Assembly (NCBI GenBank): GCA_033239525.1
Contig: BSYO01000009.1
Coordinates: 20,791,299-20,855,298 of the forward strand
Length of the DNA: 64,000 nt
Direction of reading: 5' to 3'
Origin: Nepenthes gracilis
Taxonomy: Eukaryota; Streptophyta; Magnoliopsida; Caryophyllales; Nepenthaceae
Numbering within the stretch: position 1 is the first letter of the stretch; every line of letters starts with the position of its first letter. The translations under genes were made by a program, and so were the position numbers. Shown in pieces: positions 9,601-21,502 of this stretch. Below the pieces are notes generated by a model. The model made no database searches and had not been told where the DNA came from. It worked only from the letters and a program-made list of their open reading frames with translations.

Positions 9601-12600
9601 ATGAGAAGAAAGGGGAATTGGTTCAATGCATTGAAGAAAGCTCTATCCTGTGGTTCCAAGAAGAAGAAAGACCGGGTTTGATAATGTTCCATTTACTTTT
9701 GTGAAGTTCTTTAGTAATTTTTAATCAAAATAATCATTGTTGTAATCTTAATATTTTTATAAAAACCTGGTAAACAGAAGAAGAAATGGTTTGGGAAGAA
9801 GAAGCAATCATCCGATCCCAGTTCATCAACTGTAGAAACTGTCATGCCGTTGCCTGTGCCTATTACTCCAACTGAAGTTGTGGAACTACCGATCCTTCCC
9901 AGTGAAGGGATGAAACTTGTGTGAAATTGAGAGTGAACTGACAAAGCATGCTCACTCTGTTGCAATTGCTACTGCGAAGGCTGCAGAGGTGGCTGTGGCT
10001 GCGGCTCAGGCTGCTGCAGAGGTTGCTCGGCTCACAACAGCTACCCATTTGGCTGGCAAATCTGACAAGGAAATGGCAGCCATCACGATACAAACAGCAG
10101 TGCGTGGATACCTGGTATATATCTTGGACTAAGCTTTCATTCATGGATTTCTATCATGCAGGATGCGACTTGTGGTGTCATGCGTCTGGAGTTTATGGAC
10201 GTTTGAGAGTGAAAAGGCAAACTATTGTTTTCTCATTGACCCATACGCTAAAGAGATGAGTTGCTCTGTTCCTTTAAAAAATGCCATAAAATGAAAAGTA
10301 GTTAAAGAAGATGAGCGAGCAACCGTTCTAGATGGTTTGGCTCCTACAAGTTTTTTCTTCTCTTTTCTTTTTCCTTTTTTAGGGTGGGAGACGGGCAACC
10401 TCCCAACCTTGCTGTCATTCAGATCGCTGATACATGCAAACACTCACAAGAGCGCTGGATCAGGTAACCGGGGAACTCAAATTGGATGTCCCCTGGAGCA
10501 AACCCAAGGCAGGAGCACACGTTTATGATTGATGTAAGATTGGTAGATTCTTATGATTAAAAAGACCCTTGGACAAAGAAATTCTGAAAAAATATTGCTA
10601 TACTTCATATACTTCCTTAGGCTAATCAAATGACTGTTACATAAAAGTGCTGGGATTTCCTGGAAACAAAAATGTATAGCACTGGTGTAGCGGAAATGAA
10701 CTCCAAATCCCTCATAAATCATTAGTCATCAAATACCAAGGAGTACAAAGAACAAAATACGTAACCAAGCACATGCATTGCATAGTAATGTTGAATATGG
10801 AAAAAATCTTTTCAATCAAAGAAAAAATAACTAAATAAATTCTGAAAAAAGTTACTATAAAAATATCCAGTTATAAATTATCCCTCTTGAGAGTCTTTCA
10901 CTACAACTCGAGTGAAATACAGGTTGAATACAACTCCCAACATACATTATAACCCATAAAAGAAAAACATATCGAGAAAATGAGCAACCAATCGGTAGTA
11001 TATTTTAGAATCAAGTTAGAGCAGCATACTCAATCTTGGCAAAAAATAAAATTCAAATTGGATCTCAATCAGATATTAAAAATTTTCATTTTCTCTTTTT
11101 GTACAGTATCCTTATATTGAAAATATTCTCTCGGATGCTAACCTAAAAATTGCACAAGATTTTATACCTAATACCTGCATATGTGTAATTTTCGAATGCA
11201 TATCAAGTGTGAATAGTAGCACATGTCATACACGAGCACCCATTGGGTGTGTACAAGCCATGCCTATTTTGTGCATTGGCGCAGGAGAACCCATTGGCTG
11301 CGCATGAGTCGTCACCATTCTGTTATTAGCGCAAATGCACTAATTGTCCTTTTCCTACACATAAGCATCCACTCATGCGTTTATTAGGTTTCGTCTCCAG
11401 TATTATTTTAATCCTTAGCTTATGAGAGACGGCGAACCAAAACCAAGAGAATCTAAAAATGACCAATTCCTTGGGAATCCCCGGCAGTAAGTTAATTGAA
11501 TGGGGATACCATCAGGTACAAGTTGAGAATTGTCAATGGTGAGGTTGCTCAGTGTCACCTAAGTATTCCCCGTGGTTGCTATGGTTAGGGCTTTCATCCT
11601 CGTCAGTATTATCAGTTAATTATTTCCCTCTAATCATCTGGGCAACAAAATGGTTTTTCGAAGGAAGTGTGTCAGGAAAACTAACCCATACACGGGGACT
11701 GGAATTTATTCAGGCAAGAAGGTATTTGCGTGCTCTACGAGGCCTCGTCAGGTTGAAAACTATTACGGAAGGCGAGGCTGTTAAACATCAAACTGCAAGT
11801 ACTCTGAAGTACATGCAAACTTTAGCCCGTGTGCATTCTCAGATATGTGCTAGGAGGGTGAGGATGTCAGAGGAAAATGAGGCTCGCCAAAGACAGCTCC
11901 TGCAGAAACAAGCGAAAGAGATTGAAAAATCACAGGTCACTACTTTCCCAATTTTCATTTTATGTTGTGGTATTGACTAGCTATATATACTATTGCTTAG
12001 GCTCACTCTAGAAAAATACCCGTGTCAGACACTCGACCCTGGGTCATGAGTATGTGGGTTTTGGATACACTTCAAATTAGTGGAAAAATCTATGAAATTT
12101 TCAAAAAAATTAGCTGAGTCTAACACCTAGACACATCCGTATCCAACACTGATTCTCAAGTCGAATTAATGTATCCCATATGTTCTTGAAGTTTATTTCA
12201 TCAATTATCTTGTTATAGACACCTATTGTGATGAATTTTTCTTTGGAGCTGCTATGTCAAACCCAAGAAACTGTAAATTCATGGGGAACAGAATCACAAC
12301 AAATATAAAGACAGAAGTTCGCAATCTAGATTTAGGTGGAAATCCCCTGTATGTGAAGAGGAAAACCATGGTTAATTTTGTTGGATTTTAATCACTTTCT
12401 TGTGAGTACCACAACAAACGAATGGTTATCAAAAAGTCATATGAGGTTTATGCAATGATTGGAGTATTCGTGTGTGCGGCCAGCAGCTGAGAGGTCATGC
12501 TCGAGTCGCGCCTGAGAGGCGTTGAAGTGCCGATTCTAGTGGTACCCGCGCTCGAGCGCGGTTCGCAGTATAAAATGTGTCCAATGCATTTTAGGGTTAA

Positions 12601-15600
12601 TTTTCGAAATCATTCTCACATGACGAGCGCCGCATAGAGAGAGAGAAAAGAAGAAGAGAGAAGATGAAGAGGTTTGGTATCCAGTGGACGTCCGATTTGA
12701 GTTTCGTTTCTTGCCAAGGTCGGATACGTTATTCTAGAAGTAATTTCTAGAGTGTATTTTTCGTTTGGTTGTTTTATTTCTTGTTATATTTCTCCTGTGA
12801 GTTGTTGAATATGTTGAGGGGGGATATAGTCAGCCATTCTTCATTCGTAATTGTAGTGAAAGGATTTCGGAAATAGTTTTTGTAATTAACACTTTTATAA
12901 TTAATTTATTCGAAATTTGTCCTGTGATTTTTTTTTTTTTTTTGAAAAGGATTTTCTATATTAAAAATATCATACATTGTTATATTTCTTGTACTCACAA
13001 GTTTAGTCGCTAACCGTTGACGGGGGTTCGGATTTTTGTTCTGCTGCGCCAAGTGATATGTATAAGGGTCGAACCCCAACAAATGGTATTAGCGAAAGAT
13101 TGTAAGACTTTGATTTGATGGCAATGACATCGAGGAGTTTACTATTTTGTGTAGAGCAGTTTAATCGGTAAAATAATTTCATTTTTTAGTAAGAAAGGGT
13201 AAAAAATATTTTAACCCGAAAAGAAATGGTAAAAACACTTCGGGGTAAGGAAGCTAAGTCAAAAAATATGACGGAGTAGGAATGATAAGATAAGAGGGAT
13301 CTTGTTAATTATATGATCAAGTTGTATAGTGCGGATAACATTTATCAAAAGATCATTAGCTTGTCGGATCTAGCAGAGATTTATATAAAACTTGAGAGTT
13401 GGTATAAGTCCAAGTCCTTAACAACGAGGTTATATGTGAAGAAGAAGTTCTATGACTTGCATTTATCGGAAGGGGGAAGTTTCGAGAAGCACTTGGATGA
13501 GTTCAACCGAATTTTAATACAAATGTCGGCACTTGATGAGAAAATCAAGGAGGAAGACAAGGCGTTAGTGTTACTGGCTTCTTTGCCGATTTCGTACGAT
13601 CATATTGCCATGACGTTACTGTTTGGAAAAGATACGCTTAGTCTGGACGTGGTCATCACTTCCTTACTTATAAATGAGTCAAAGTGGAGGGGAAGTATTG
13701 AGGTGTCAGAGGAGTCGAGGCTCTTGGTATCCACTAGCGGTCAAGGATCTTGAGAGATCGACACACCGAGGCAGCAAATCGGAGAGAAGTAACGATCGAT
13801 CCAAGTTTCAAAACACGAAGTGCATCCATTGTGGTAAGAAAGGTCACATGCAGCGGGATTGTCTGAAGAGAAAGTAGGAGAAGGAGGGCAGAGGTGAGCG
13901 TCAAGAAAGGAGGGATCATGATAAAAATGATCGGATCTCTATTGCTTTTTGTGGAGATCTTTTAGTTGTCCACACAGAAGAGACACGGAGCTTTCCGAGC
14001 CAGGAGACGAATTAGGTGGTAGATAGTGGCTCCTCACACCATGCGACATCAAGAAAATCCCTCTTCACCAGTTATACGCTTGAGTATTACGGGATATTAA
14101 AGATGGGTAACGATGGTTCGTCGAGAGTTGTTGGCATCGGGGATGTTAGCTTGCGGATAAGTAATAGGACAAAACTCGTGTTGAAGAACATGTGACATAC
14201 TCTGAATTTGCGGTTGAATGTGATTTCAATTGGGAAGCTCAATGGAGAAGGATTTTACATGACATTCGGAAAGGCCAATGGAAACTTACCAAATGTGCCT
14301 TAATTGTGGCAATGGGAAACAAGCGATCAAGCGGTACTTGATGAAGGTTTCGGTTACCAAGGATAATGTCAATGGGGGCATTGGGAAGAACATGTGACAT
14401 ACTCTGAATTTGCGGTTAAATGTGATTTCAATTGGGAAGCTCGATGGAGAAGGATTTTACATGACATTCGGAAAAGGTCAATGGAAACTTACCAAATGTG
14501 CTTTAATTGTGGCAATGGGAAACAAGCGATCAAGCGGTACTTGATGAAGGTTTCGGTTACCAATGATAATGTCAACGGGGGCATTGGCTAAGGTGGCTGG
14601 AAGAGGAGACCGAGGAGGAGTGTAAGGGGGAGTGATTCTACCGCCAATGAAAAGCCAAAAGGAAGTGGGAATACTCTAGGCTTGGTGGAGCGGAAGAGGA
14701 TATCATTCAAGCTTGCGGAGACTGACACTAAGATTCTATTTGAGAGGAAGTTGTCGAAAGGCAAATGATGACAATTGTTGGTACCCTCTAACCCTACTTT
14801 TTCATTCTAGTAGGACTTCCGTCCAAGAGTTGGTTAATCTGGCTGGCTAATTGACTACATCACGATCCCACTCTAGAGGCCATCCCTTCAGGCTGGTTCC
14901 TCCTCCGAGAGGGCTTGGGGCCCTTTTAAAAGGGTTTTCCCTGCCCAAGAAAAAGCCCTTTTAAAAGAACGAAGGAATCTTTGTTCTTTTATTTTTAGCT
15001 GTTCCCGGAACTAAGAAAAGAAAAGAAAAGGAAGGCTACAGCAAACAAGAAAAACCCCATTAAAGGTGAAAGGTCCCCCACTAGGTTGTGAGGGAAAATT
15101 TATTAGATTTTATTCACTCCTTTGTGGGTGTTACAACAAACGGATGGTTTTTGGAAGGTCACACGAGGTTTGTGTGAGGATCGGAGTATTCGCACGTGCG
15201 ACCAACGGCTAAGAAACCACCGTGCCTGAGGTGCGCCTAGGGGACATGATGAGACAAAACATAATCCATAATGCATCAATTACCACCTCCAAAAACCCGA
15301 ACCAGTTAACAAGAAAGCAGGCTGCTTCATATTTCACCAAAATATATCTCGCTATCTTGCTGGTGCTCAAATTGTGGTTCCAACAGCAGCAAATGACTTC
15401 TTGAGCCTCTTCAATAAGGAAGTACTTCACTGTCTGGGTACTAGAAACTCAGGCTTGTCCACTTTGGGCCAACTGGGGATCAAAGTGGATATAATTCTGC
15501 AACTAATTGATGGGATTACTTTTCCCTGATCTGATCTTTTTTCCAGCTTCTTTGTAGCATTACACCAAAAAAGTGAAGGGAAAATATTTAATCATTGTTT

Positions 15601-17579
15601 TAGTTCTTTCATTCAACACTAAAACTTTTAGCAGACCAGAAAACTTTGAAGTTCTCTATTCACATTTGCTGTTTTGGATCTCTATTTTTACAATTAACTG
15701 CAGGCAGCAGCGGACTGGAATGCCAGCCTAAAATCAAAGGAGCAAATTGAGGCACACTTACAGAGCAGGCAGGAAGCAGCCATAAGAAGGGAAAGAACTC
15801 TGGCATATGCATTCTGTCATCAGGTAACTTAGCCTGCTTTCTTGCTTGCATGCTGGTCTCATGCCCAAACTAAAACAAGTGAGCAAAGGACTTCCCAGTA
15901 GAAAAGTGACTTTAAAAAGAGAAGACGAAGAGGAGTAAACAGAAATGCAATATGCACAAAATTTCCTCATCAAGTTCTTGTGCAACGTATTGTGAGGGTG
16001 TAAACAAGTTTGTTTACTTGAGCATGCAAGCCATGATTTTTTTAAAAAAAATGATTTTCAGAGAATGTTTTTGAGACTGGCATAGAATCTTCATTCAATT
16101 ACTGAACCATATAGTCTTGATACATTTTTCATTTACAAGTGTAACTTTTTGCTCATAACAGTTTCATCCTTTCAAGGATGCAAAATAATGTGTCTGCTTT
16201 TATATGATTTTGGGGATTATTTTGTCTTGCACTTGCCCTCTTTAATTTACTCTTTCTTTATGCTCTACATTGTTTGCCTTATGTACCAGTTATATACAGA
16301 TTAACCTACTAGCGTACAAACTAATGGAGCAAAAAACCAAGAACTTCTAGCTGCCTCAGATCCTACTTTTTATCTCTCTCTTATACAGTTCTTTTCTATT
16401 TTATATACCGGAGTTTCAACCAATGCTTTCTGCTTCTTTTTCTTCGTGCACTTCATTTCAGATTAGAACATAATAACTGTTGAATGAATATCCCAATTAC
16501 CAAAAAGAAAAAGAATGAGTGATCCCAGTAGGGATCATAAATTATATTTGTCTTCAAATGTTTTCCTACAGGAGAAATAAACTATGTGATCTTACACTAG
16601 TAACATTCCCCAATAAGAAGGAAAAAACAAACAGATAGCAACGCCACTGTGATCAAACTTTAGATACTACTATAATTTTTTTCCCTATTTTTCTCCGATG
16701 AGGATACCCATAAGATTGGATACTGACAGGGTTAAACAGGGTCAATCTCAAAAATTCATTTGAGAGAACACTTTCTATGGTGACAAGAAATGATTGTTTC
16801 TTATGCTACTTTACTTTGAGATTGATCCATAAATTAGTTTAATTTGTGAATTAATCACTGCATGGAAATTACAGCAAACTTGGAGGAAATCTTTGAGTTC
16901 TGCTAACGCAATGTTTCTGGACCCAAACAATCCCCGCTGGGGTTGGAGCTGGTTAGAACGATGGTTAGCAGCTCGACCTTGGGAGATGGCACACATGCCT
17001 GAGAAAGAACTTAATAACAATGTAATGACTTCAAAGGACACCTTTTTCAGAAATGGAACTACCAATGCTCAAGCCCAACACCAACCGGAAAAGCCATCCC
17101 CGACGGCTGGCAGAAGACAAACCCATTCAGCCAGTCGCCTGTCCATTTCAATTCCTCCTTCCAAGGCGGCTTCTCCTAAGTCAGTTGTGAGAAAGTTGAA
17201 GTCTGAAAACACAAAGGCAAGCCAACCATCAAGCCCAGGAGGGAGCGTGTGGGACCTATATGATGACTCGAGGAGTGTCATGAGCATTCATTCCGATCAA
17301 TGCCGGAGGCACAGCGTTGCAGGATCATCAATCAGAGATGATGTGAGCCTGGCAAGCTCTCAGGCAGTTCCAAGTTACATGGCACCCACTGTATCAGCAA
17401 GAGCTAAGTCACGTCTCAGAAGCCCGTCAAATATGAATAAGATTAGTACGCCTGACAGGTTATCAGTTAGCTCAGCAAAGAAGAGGATTTCTTACCCGAC
17501 TTCTCCGGCCCAGTCGAGGCATTCTGCTTCCTCTGTCACTGACAGAAACAGATTTTCTGAACCAATTTTTACTGAGTAA
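9601..17579 (+). CDS. IQ-domain (IQD) calmodulin-binding protein, exon 2 frameshifted
   Basis: Coding exons are 9601-9675, 9778-10114, 11714-11935, 15704-15823 and 16875-17579, all with GT-AG introns in phase 0, giving about 485 residues. The family N-terminus (RRKGNWFNALKKALS), the alanine-rich helix, the IQ67 region across the exon 2/3 joint (IQTAVRGYL|ARRYLRALRGLVRL), the FLDPNNPRWGWSWLERW block and the SAKKRISYPTSPAQSRHS tail are all present; the closest pattern is the IQD2 type. IQDs are scaffolds linking calmodulin to microtubules. Oddity: the frame shifts within 9914-9921. Read as given, translation stops after 73 residues (MKLV*), while the conserved frame resumes at LCEIESELTKHAHSV. 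One surplus base, or two missing, explains it. All other exons are open, so this is a recent lesion or a base-call error. Intron 3 hosts a copia remnant. Confidence 0.85.
10115..11713 (+). other. IQD intron 2, no other feature seen
   Basis: 1599-bp intron with GT-AG ends, separating the two halves of the IQ motif, a known conserved intron position in IQD genes. Short ORFs here are random. Nothing else recognised. Confidence 0.6.
12379..13081 (+). repeat. 5' LTR of the copia element (703 bp)
   Basis: TGTTGGATTTTAATCAC start and CCCCAACA end, followed after two bases by a tRNA-Met-type PBS. A TATAAAA box lies at 12569-12575. It is related to LTRs at 18110 and 52234 through the shared block around the TATA box (gtataaaatg...ttttagggtta), the gccgattctag block and the ending CAACA. 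Confidence 0.8.
13313..13880 (+). pseudogene. copia gag remnant with CCHC zinc knuckle
   Basis: The first part reads as a copia-type gag (UBN2) domain: LESWYKSKSLTTRLYVKKK, then EGGSFEKHLDEFNRI and LASLPISYDHI, up to a stop at 13751-13753. The zinc knuckle CIHCGKKGHMQRDC follows in the +1 frame and ends at 13877, so a frameshift separates them. The 5' start of gag is not clear. This is a plant genomic retroelement, non-functional. Confidence 0.75.
14016..14335 (+). pseudogene. copia aspartic protease remnant
   Basis: VVDSGSSHHATSRKSLF is the copia protease active-site region (D-S-G) and is followed by a conserved-looking stretch ending with MTFGK. A stop codon interrupts it (LVLKNM*HTLN). 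The reading frame breaks again downstream. No integrase follows. Confidence 0.65.
14183..14589 (+). repeat. 202-bp tandem duplication inside the copia remnant
   Basis: Sequence starting gaagaacatgtgacatac at 14183 is repeated from 14385 with a few substitutions, a period of 202 bp, and covers the end of the protease region. Both copies are close to full unit length and highly alike, so the duplication is young relative to the element's decay. Confidence 0.85.
14766..15060. other. GC-richer insert of unknown origin within the element
   Basis: Between the pol remnant and the 3' LTR lies about 290 bp with a higher GC level and no reading frame. It contains an inverted pair, gcccttttaaaagggttttcc near 14920 and aagcccttttaaaagaac near 14955. 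The texture recalls plant mitochondrial intergenic DNA, but I recognise no organelle gene, so the source stays open. Confidence 0.3.
15101..15245 (+). repeat. Truncated 3' LTR of the copia element
   Basis: tattagattttattcactcc aligns with the 5' LTR start, followed by the shared blocks acaacaaacg.atggtt, ggtttgtg...atcggagtattcg and gcgcct. Similarity stops near 15245, about 145 bp into the LTR. The preceding gagggaaaa could be the polypurine tract. Confidence 0.7.
15824..16874 (+). other. IQD intron 4, no other feature seen
   Basis: 1051-bp intron between the IQD exons. AT-rich, no repeat or ORF of note. Confidence 0.6.
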
Positions 17580-18109
17580 AGGAATATGGATAATATATAG
17601 AAACACTCAAACTTGTTTTTTTCGTGACAAGCTTCTTGTAATTATTGTTGGGGAGTGACTTTGTGTTTGTAATCAGTCCTTTTCATTCTTTCTTTGTTTT
17701 ACAAACGAGAACAAGTTCTGTTGTATTGCTCACTGAAAACACTGACGTTTGTGAATGATTTAAGAGAAGCAGTTTCTCCCTATTAGAATGTGCTGTAGTT
17801 ATCCCCGGTAAAGACAGCACGTTGTGACTGTTTAACACTCCAAAAATTCCCATTAAAATAAATTTATAGCAAGTAGAGCAGATGCCAATCAATTTATTAT
17901 TTTTCGTTCTGTTATTAACTAATTTTTGGTTGTTTGATCACACTCGAAATCATGTATTTTAATTTTTCGTATTCTTGCCCTTGCTCAGTAGTTCTGTAGC
18001 AAGGTTTTTTTTTTTTTCCCCAGATGTTTTCTATTGCTGCTGATGCTTTCTTAGGCTGAGGCATAATTTTTTATTATAAATATGTAGACAATGTTCAAAA
18101 GCTGCTATC
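17580..18109 (+). other. 3' flank of the IQD gene
   Basis: Contains the probable 3'UTR (AT-rich with TTGTAA-type signals near 17640-17680) and AT-rich spacer up to the LTR at 18110. No further gene. Confidence 0.45.
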
Positions 18110-19268
18110 TGTTGGGTTTTTTGGTCAATTTCCTTGTGGATGTTCTAATAAATAGAAGGTCATTAGAAGATTAGGTGAGGTTCCTGCAAGGATTGGAGTT
18201 CAAGTTTTACGCGCTGTGAGTGGCCAAGAGTTAGGGGTCATGATAGTTGGGCAGAATTATTATCTTCGAGGTCCATCGATGCACAAAGAACTGTTTCAAT
18301 AAAAGCGGTGAACATGAGCAAACTCTTTTTCAATAGTTTATGCGTATGAGCTAAAAAACTTGCTGTTGATTTTCAAGGTCAGATCTGCAATTACTAGCTC
18401 TAGGGTTTTGTTATTGAAAAAATTCGAAACTTTTACTCGAGCGCCAATTCTAGAGGAATAATTTCGCTGACGGCTCCACTCCATGAATTTGATTTCGACG
18501 GACATTATAATCTGAATTTTATATATCATAAACTAAAATGATAATTCAAAATTAAAGACTTATTCCCTAATCCTATATTTAACGCAGACTAGAGGGTAAA
18601 GTTATAAAATCGCCACATGGCTCAACGCGATTTTAGGGTTTGTTCTAAGATTTACTTTAATAATAGTTTAAAATATTTTCCCACAATTTGGTGAGAGAGA
18701 AAATAAGAAGAGGAAGATGGGTCTCACAAGACTCCAAACATTCAAAAATAACAAGAGTGCCAATTGGAGTCCGATTGAGGATTTCTCGATTTGAATTTTA
18801 TTATTCACCGAGTATCACAGATCCACACAAAGATACTACCAACGTAGAATATCAGAGAGTTAATTTCAAAAACGATATTTTCGTTTGGAGAAAAATTCTG
18901 AGCATTTTTACTTCATCTATTTCTTTTGTATAAGTTATCGATACCTATGATATCATAATCTTGTGTTGAGAGGGGTTGTATTCAACCATTATTCACTTAC
19001 ATTCTCATCAATCTGAAGAGATTTCACACACCGAGTATAACGGAAGGCAAATTCTCGGCATAACCGGTATTCACACAATCACTAATTATAGTAGATTTAT
19101 TCGGAATTTGACCTATAATTTTTTTCTTAGTTGAAAAGAACTTTTTACATTAAAAATCATTGTACATTGTTTATTTCTTATACTCATAAATTTAGTCACA
19201 CACACACACTCAGCCAACATTTGCCCACTAAAAAACACACACACACACACACCCGGCCCAGCACAACA
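18110..19268 (+). mobile_element. Mosaic LTR of the same copia family, with inserted blocks
   Basis: Starts TGTTGGGTTTTTTGGTCAA at 18110. It shares with the 12379 LTR, in order: the gcaaggattggagt.ttc block, the gcgccaattctagagg block, ttataaaat with ttttagggtt, a gagaga / gaagaggaagatg purine block, ggagtccgatt and the tattcggaatttg...ttgaaaag...acattaaaaat...tttagtc tail. The end is either ...cagccaaca (19219) or ...gcacaaca (19268). Between these blocks lie pieces (about 18268-18440 and 18470-18590) that recur at 19465-20060, so the LTR is longer than its relatives. Confidence 0.6.
19199..19251. repeat. (CA)n microsatellite, interrupted
   Basis: Two CA runs split by tcagccaacatttgcccactaaaa. 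It sits at the tail of the LTR. Confidence 0.85.
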
Positions 19269-19464
19269 GAATAACACCCACGGTTGCTGGGAGACCCACA
19301 CACATTCACCTAACAAATAAGAGGCAGGATTTAAATTTATTTCACTACACCGAGTTAAATATGTCTGGATATTGAACACCAACACCATCACTATCACGTA
19401 GACCTGTGAGCAGAACGAGGAGAAGCCCCAGAATCATTGTCATCATGGTGAAGGGAAAGAAGTC

Positions 19465-20060
19465 CATCGATGCATTCACAAAGAACCACAGTTTCAATGA
19501 AACTGTCATTGGTAACTTATGAAATTCAATAAATATCAAGTTTAATGACTTCAAATTCACATAAATTAGGAAAAACAATATACTCTTTAAATTCTACAAA
19601 TCTTGTAACCCAGTTTAAAAGATGCATTGAAGAAATAATAAAGTATGAGCTAAAAAACTTACTGTTGATTTTCAAGGTCAGTTTATTCACGTTCGATTAC
19701 TAGCTCGAGGGTTTTGTTATTGAAAAAGTGATTCAAAGGGAAATGAAGACTTTTTACTCGTAAGTAGAATATTGCCTCTTTACTCGATCAACGATATTAC
19801 ATAATATAGTTTAACGAAAAGATAGCCATATTACTATATTGGAGATTTTGATATGGATTTCTACACATGGCATTGTGATGCACATCCATGAATTTGATTT
19901 CGACTTGATAGATTCGTTTATGAGCTAGTGGACATTATAATTTGAATTTTATATACCATAAACTAAAATGATATTTTAGATGTTAAAGACTTATTCCCTG
20001 ACCCTATATTTAATTCTCAAATTAGTTAAACTCCAATCAGACTAGAAAGTATAAAGTAGA
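19465..20060 (+). repeat. Direct repeat of blocks found inside the 18110 LTR
   Basis: Shared blocks include tccatcgatgca, gtatgagctaaaaaactt, tgttgattttcaaggtca, gagggttttgttattgaaaaa, ccatgaatttgatttcgac and cataaactaaaatgat followed by aaagacttattccct. No gene. The origin (host DNA duplicated with the LTR, or a second element) is not resolved. Confidence 0.6.
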
Positions 20061-20177
20061 GAATAGAAAATAGACTTCTAGATGGCAATACTTATAACTA
20101 AGGATTTGTAATAAAAAAAGATTATTTAGAATAAGTACTTCTAACCTTTTTAAAGATGTTGGCTTAGGGGCTAAGAG

Positions 20178-20512
20178 ATTTGTGTTTTTAAGAATTTGAT
20201 TATGTGAGTAATGATTAGCCTCAAGTCAAAAATGCTTATTCAATGTTATGGAGTTTCATATTTATATGAGTTGTTAGCAGGTTGCTTTTATTTATTGAGA
20301 TAAATTTTTATAATTCTAATTGTTTTTTGATATGCTTTTGATATCATTCGACCTAATTCAGATCTTGATATTAAATTCACCTAATTTCGATGGACCATGT
20401 GATTAAACAACCCATGCTTTGACTTTTATAAGATTATTGTATGAGGTTGGCTTATAAGCACAGTTATTTTATGAGTTTAGAAATAAGGTTGAAACTTTCT
20501 TATCATACCAAA
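20178..20512 (+). repeat. Short direct duplication, copy 1
   Basis: Near-identical to 21184-21502, with few substitutions and short indels; begins atttgtgtttttaagaattt and ends taaggttgaaacttt. No ORF or element signature recognised. Confidence 0.85.
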
Positions 20513-21183
20513 GCCAACATCATCTTTTTTTCCTGTGATAAAATTTTGGGTCGATAATAATTTTATTGATATAATATATCTATCTTTGTATTCTATACTC
20601 ATTTATGATTAGAATTAGATTAATACAATATCTAATATAATTAAGAAAAATCATATTATCGCTTTCAATTTATACAAGTATATTATGCAAATTGTCACAT
20701 AAAAAAGAAAACTTATCATAATTAATAAGAAAATAATATGAGACTTTATCCAAAAAAGTAAGGCGGACATGTTGTTCGTCACCCCTCTGGTTCTTGATTT
20801 AGGTCGTGGATGTCGATTTTTTGAATTAGGTGAATTTGATCAACGTTTTAAAAATTTTATGTTCGTTTGTTGTATACAAAGTAGGAGAAACCCTTTCTTT
20901 CCTTCTTTTATCTCTTTTTTTCTTATAGAGAAAGATCCAAAAGATAAATAAAAATAAAAAAATTAGATGACCGTTGAGGATTATTTTTTAATGCCCGTTT
21001 GGTGGTGGTTGCGCTTCATATTCTCGGACATTCGGGAGAATCCTCGTCCCCTTTCTCGCTTTACTATCCTTTGGAAAATATTTTTCAAAAGAAAAAAGAT
21101 GGAGCCCTTGAAAAAATGGCAAAATATGCATCCTATTAAATTTAATTTTAAATTTCGATAAAAAAATATTAAGGATTTTATAT
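20513..21183. other. Spacer between the duplication copies
   Basis: AT-rich with two short chance ORFs (20769-20951, 20967-21161). Not recognised. Confidence 0.4.
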
Positions 21184-21502
21184 TTATAGATTTGTGTTTT
21201 TAAGAATTTGATTATGTGAGTAATGATTATCCAAGTCAAAAATGCTTATTTAATGTTATGGAGTTTCATATTTATATGTTTGCTAGCAGGTTGCTTTTAT
21301 TTATTGAGATAAATTTTTATAATTTTAATTATTTTTTGATATGCTTTTGATATCATTCGACCTAATTCAGATCTTTTTTTTCACCTAATTTTGATGGACC
21401 ATGTGATTAAACAACCCATGCTTTGACTTTTATTTTATAATGCTGGCTTATAAGCACAGTTGTTTTGTGAGTTTAGAAATAAGGTTGAAACTTTTTAACC
21501 AT
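21184..21502 (+). repeat. Short direct duplication, copy 2
   Basis: Counterpart of 20178-20512. It differs by small indels, for example a run of T replacing ttgatattaaat after cagatct near 21371. Confidence 0.85.

Larger units (their letters stand above)
12379..15245 (+). mobile_element. Deleted Ty1/copia LTR retrotransposon in IQD intron 3
   Basis: Same orientation as the host gene. Order: 5' LTR 12379-13081, PBS-like tggtattagcg at 13084, decayed gag, aspartic protease remnant, internal tandem duplication, foreign-looking stretch, then only the start of the 3' LTR (15101-15245). Integrase, reverse transcriptase and RNase H are absent. Frames are broken, so it cannot move. It lies wholly inside the 3768-bp intron 3 and leaves the exon 3 and exon 4 splice sites intact. 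Target duplications could not be checked because the 3' LTR is truncated. Confidence 0.8.
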
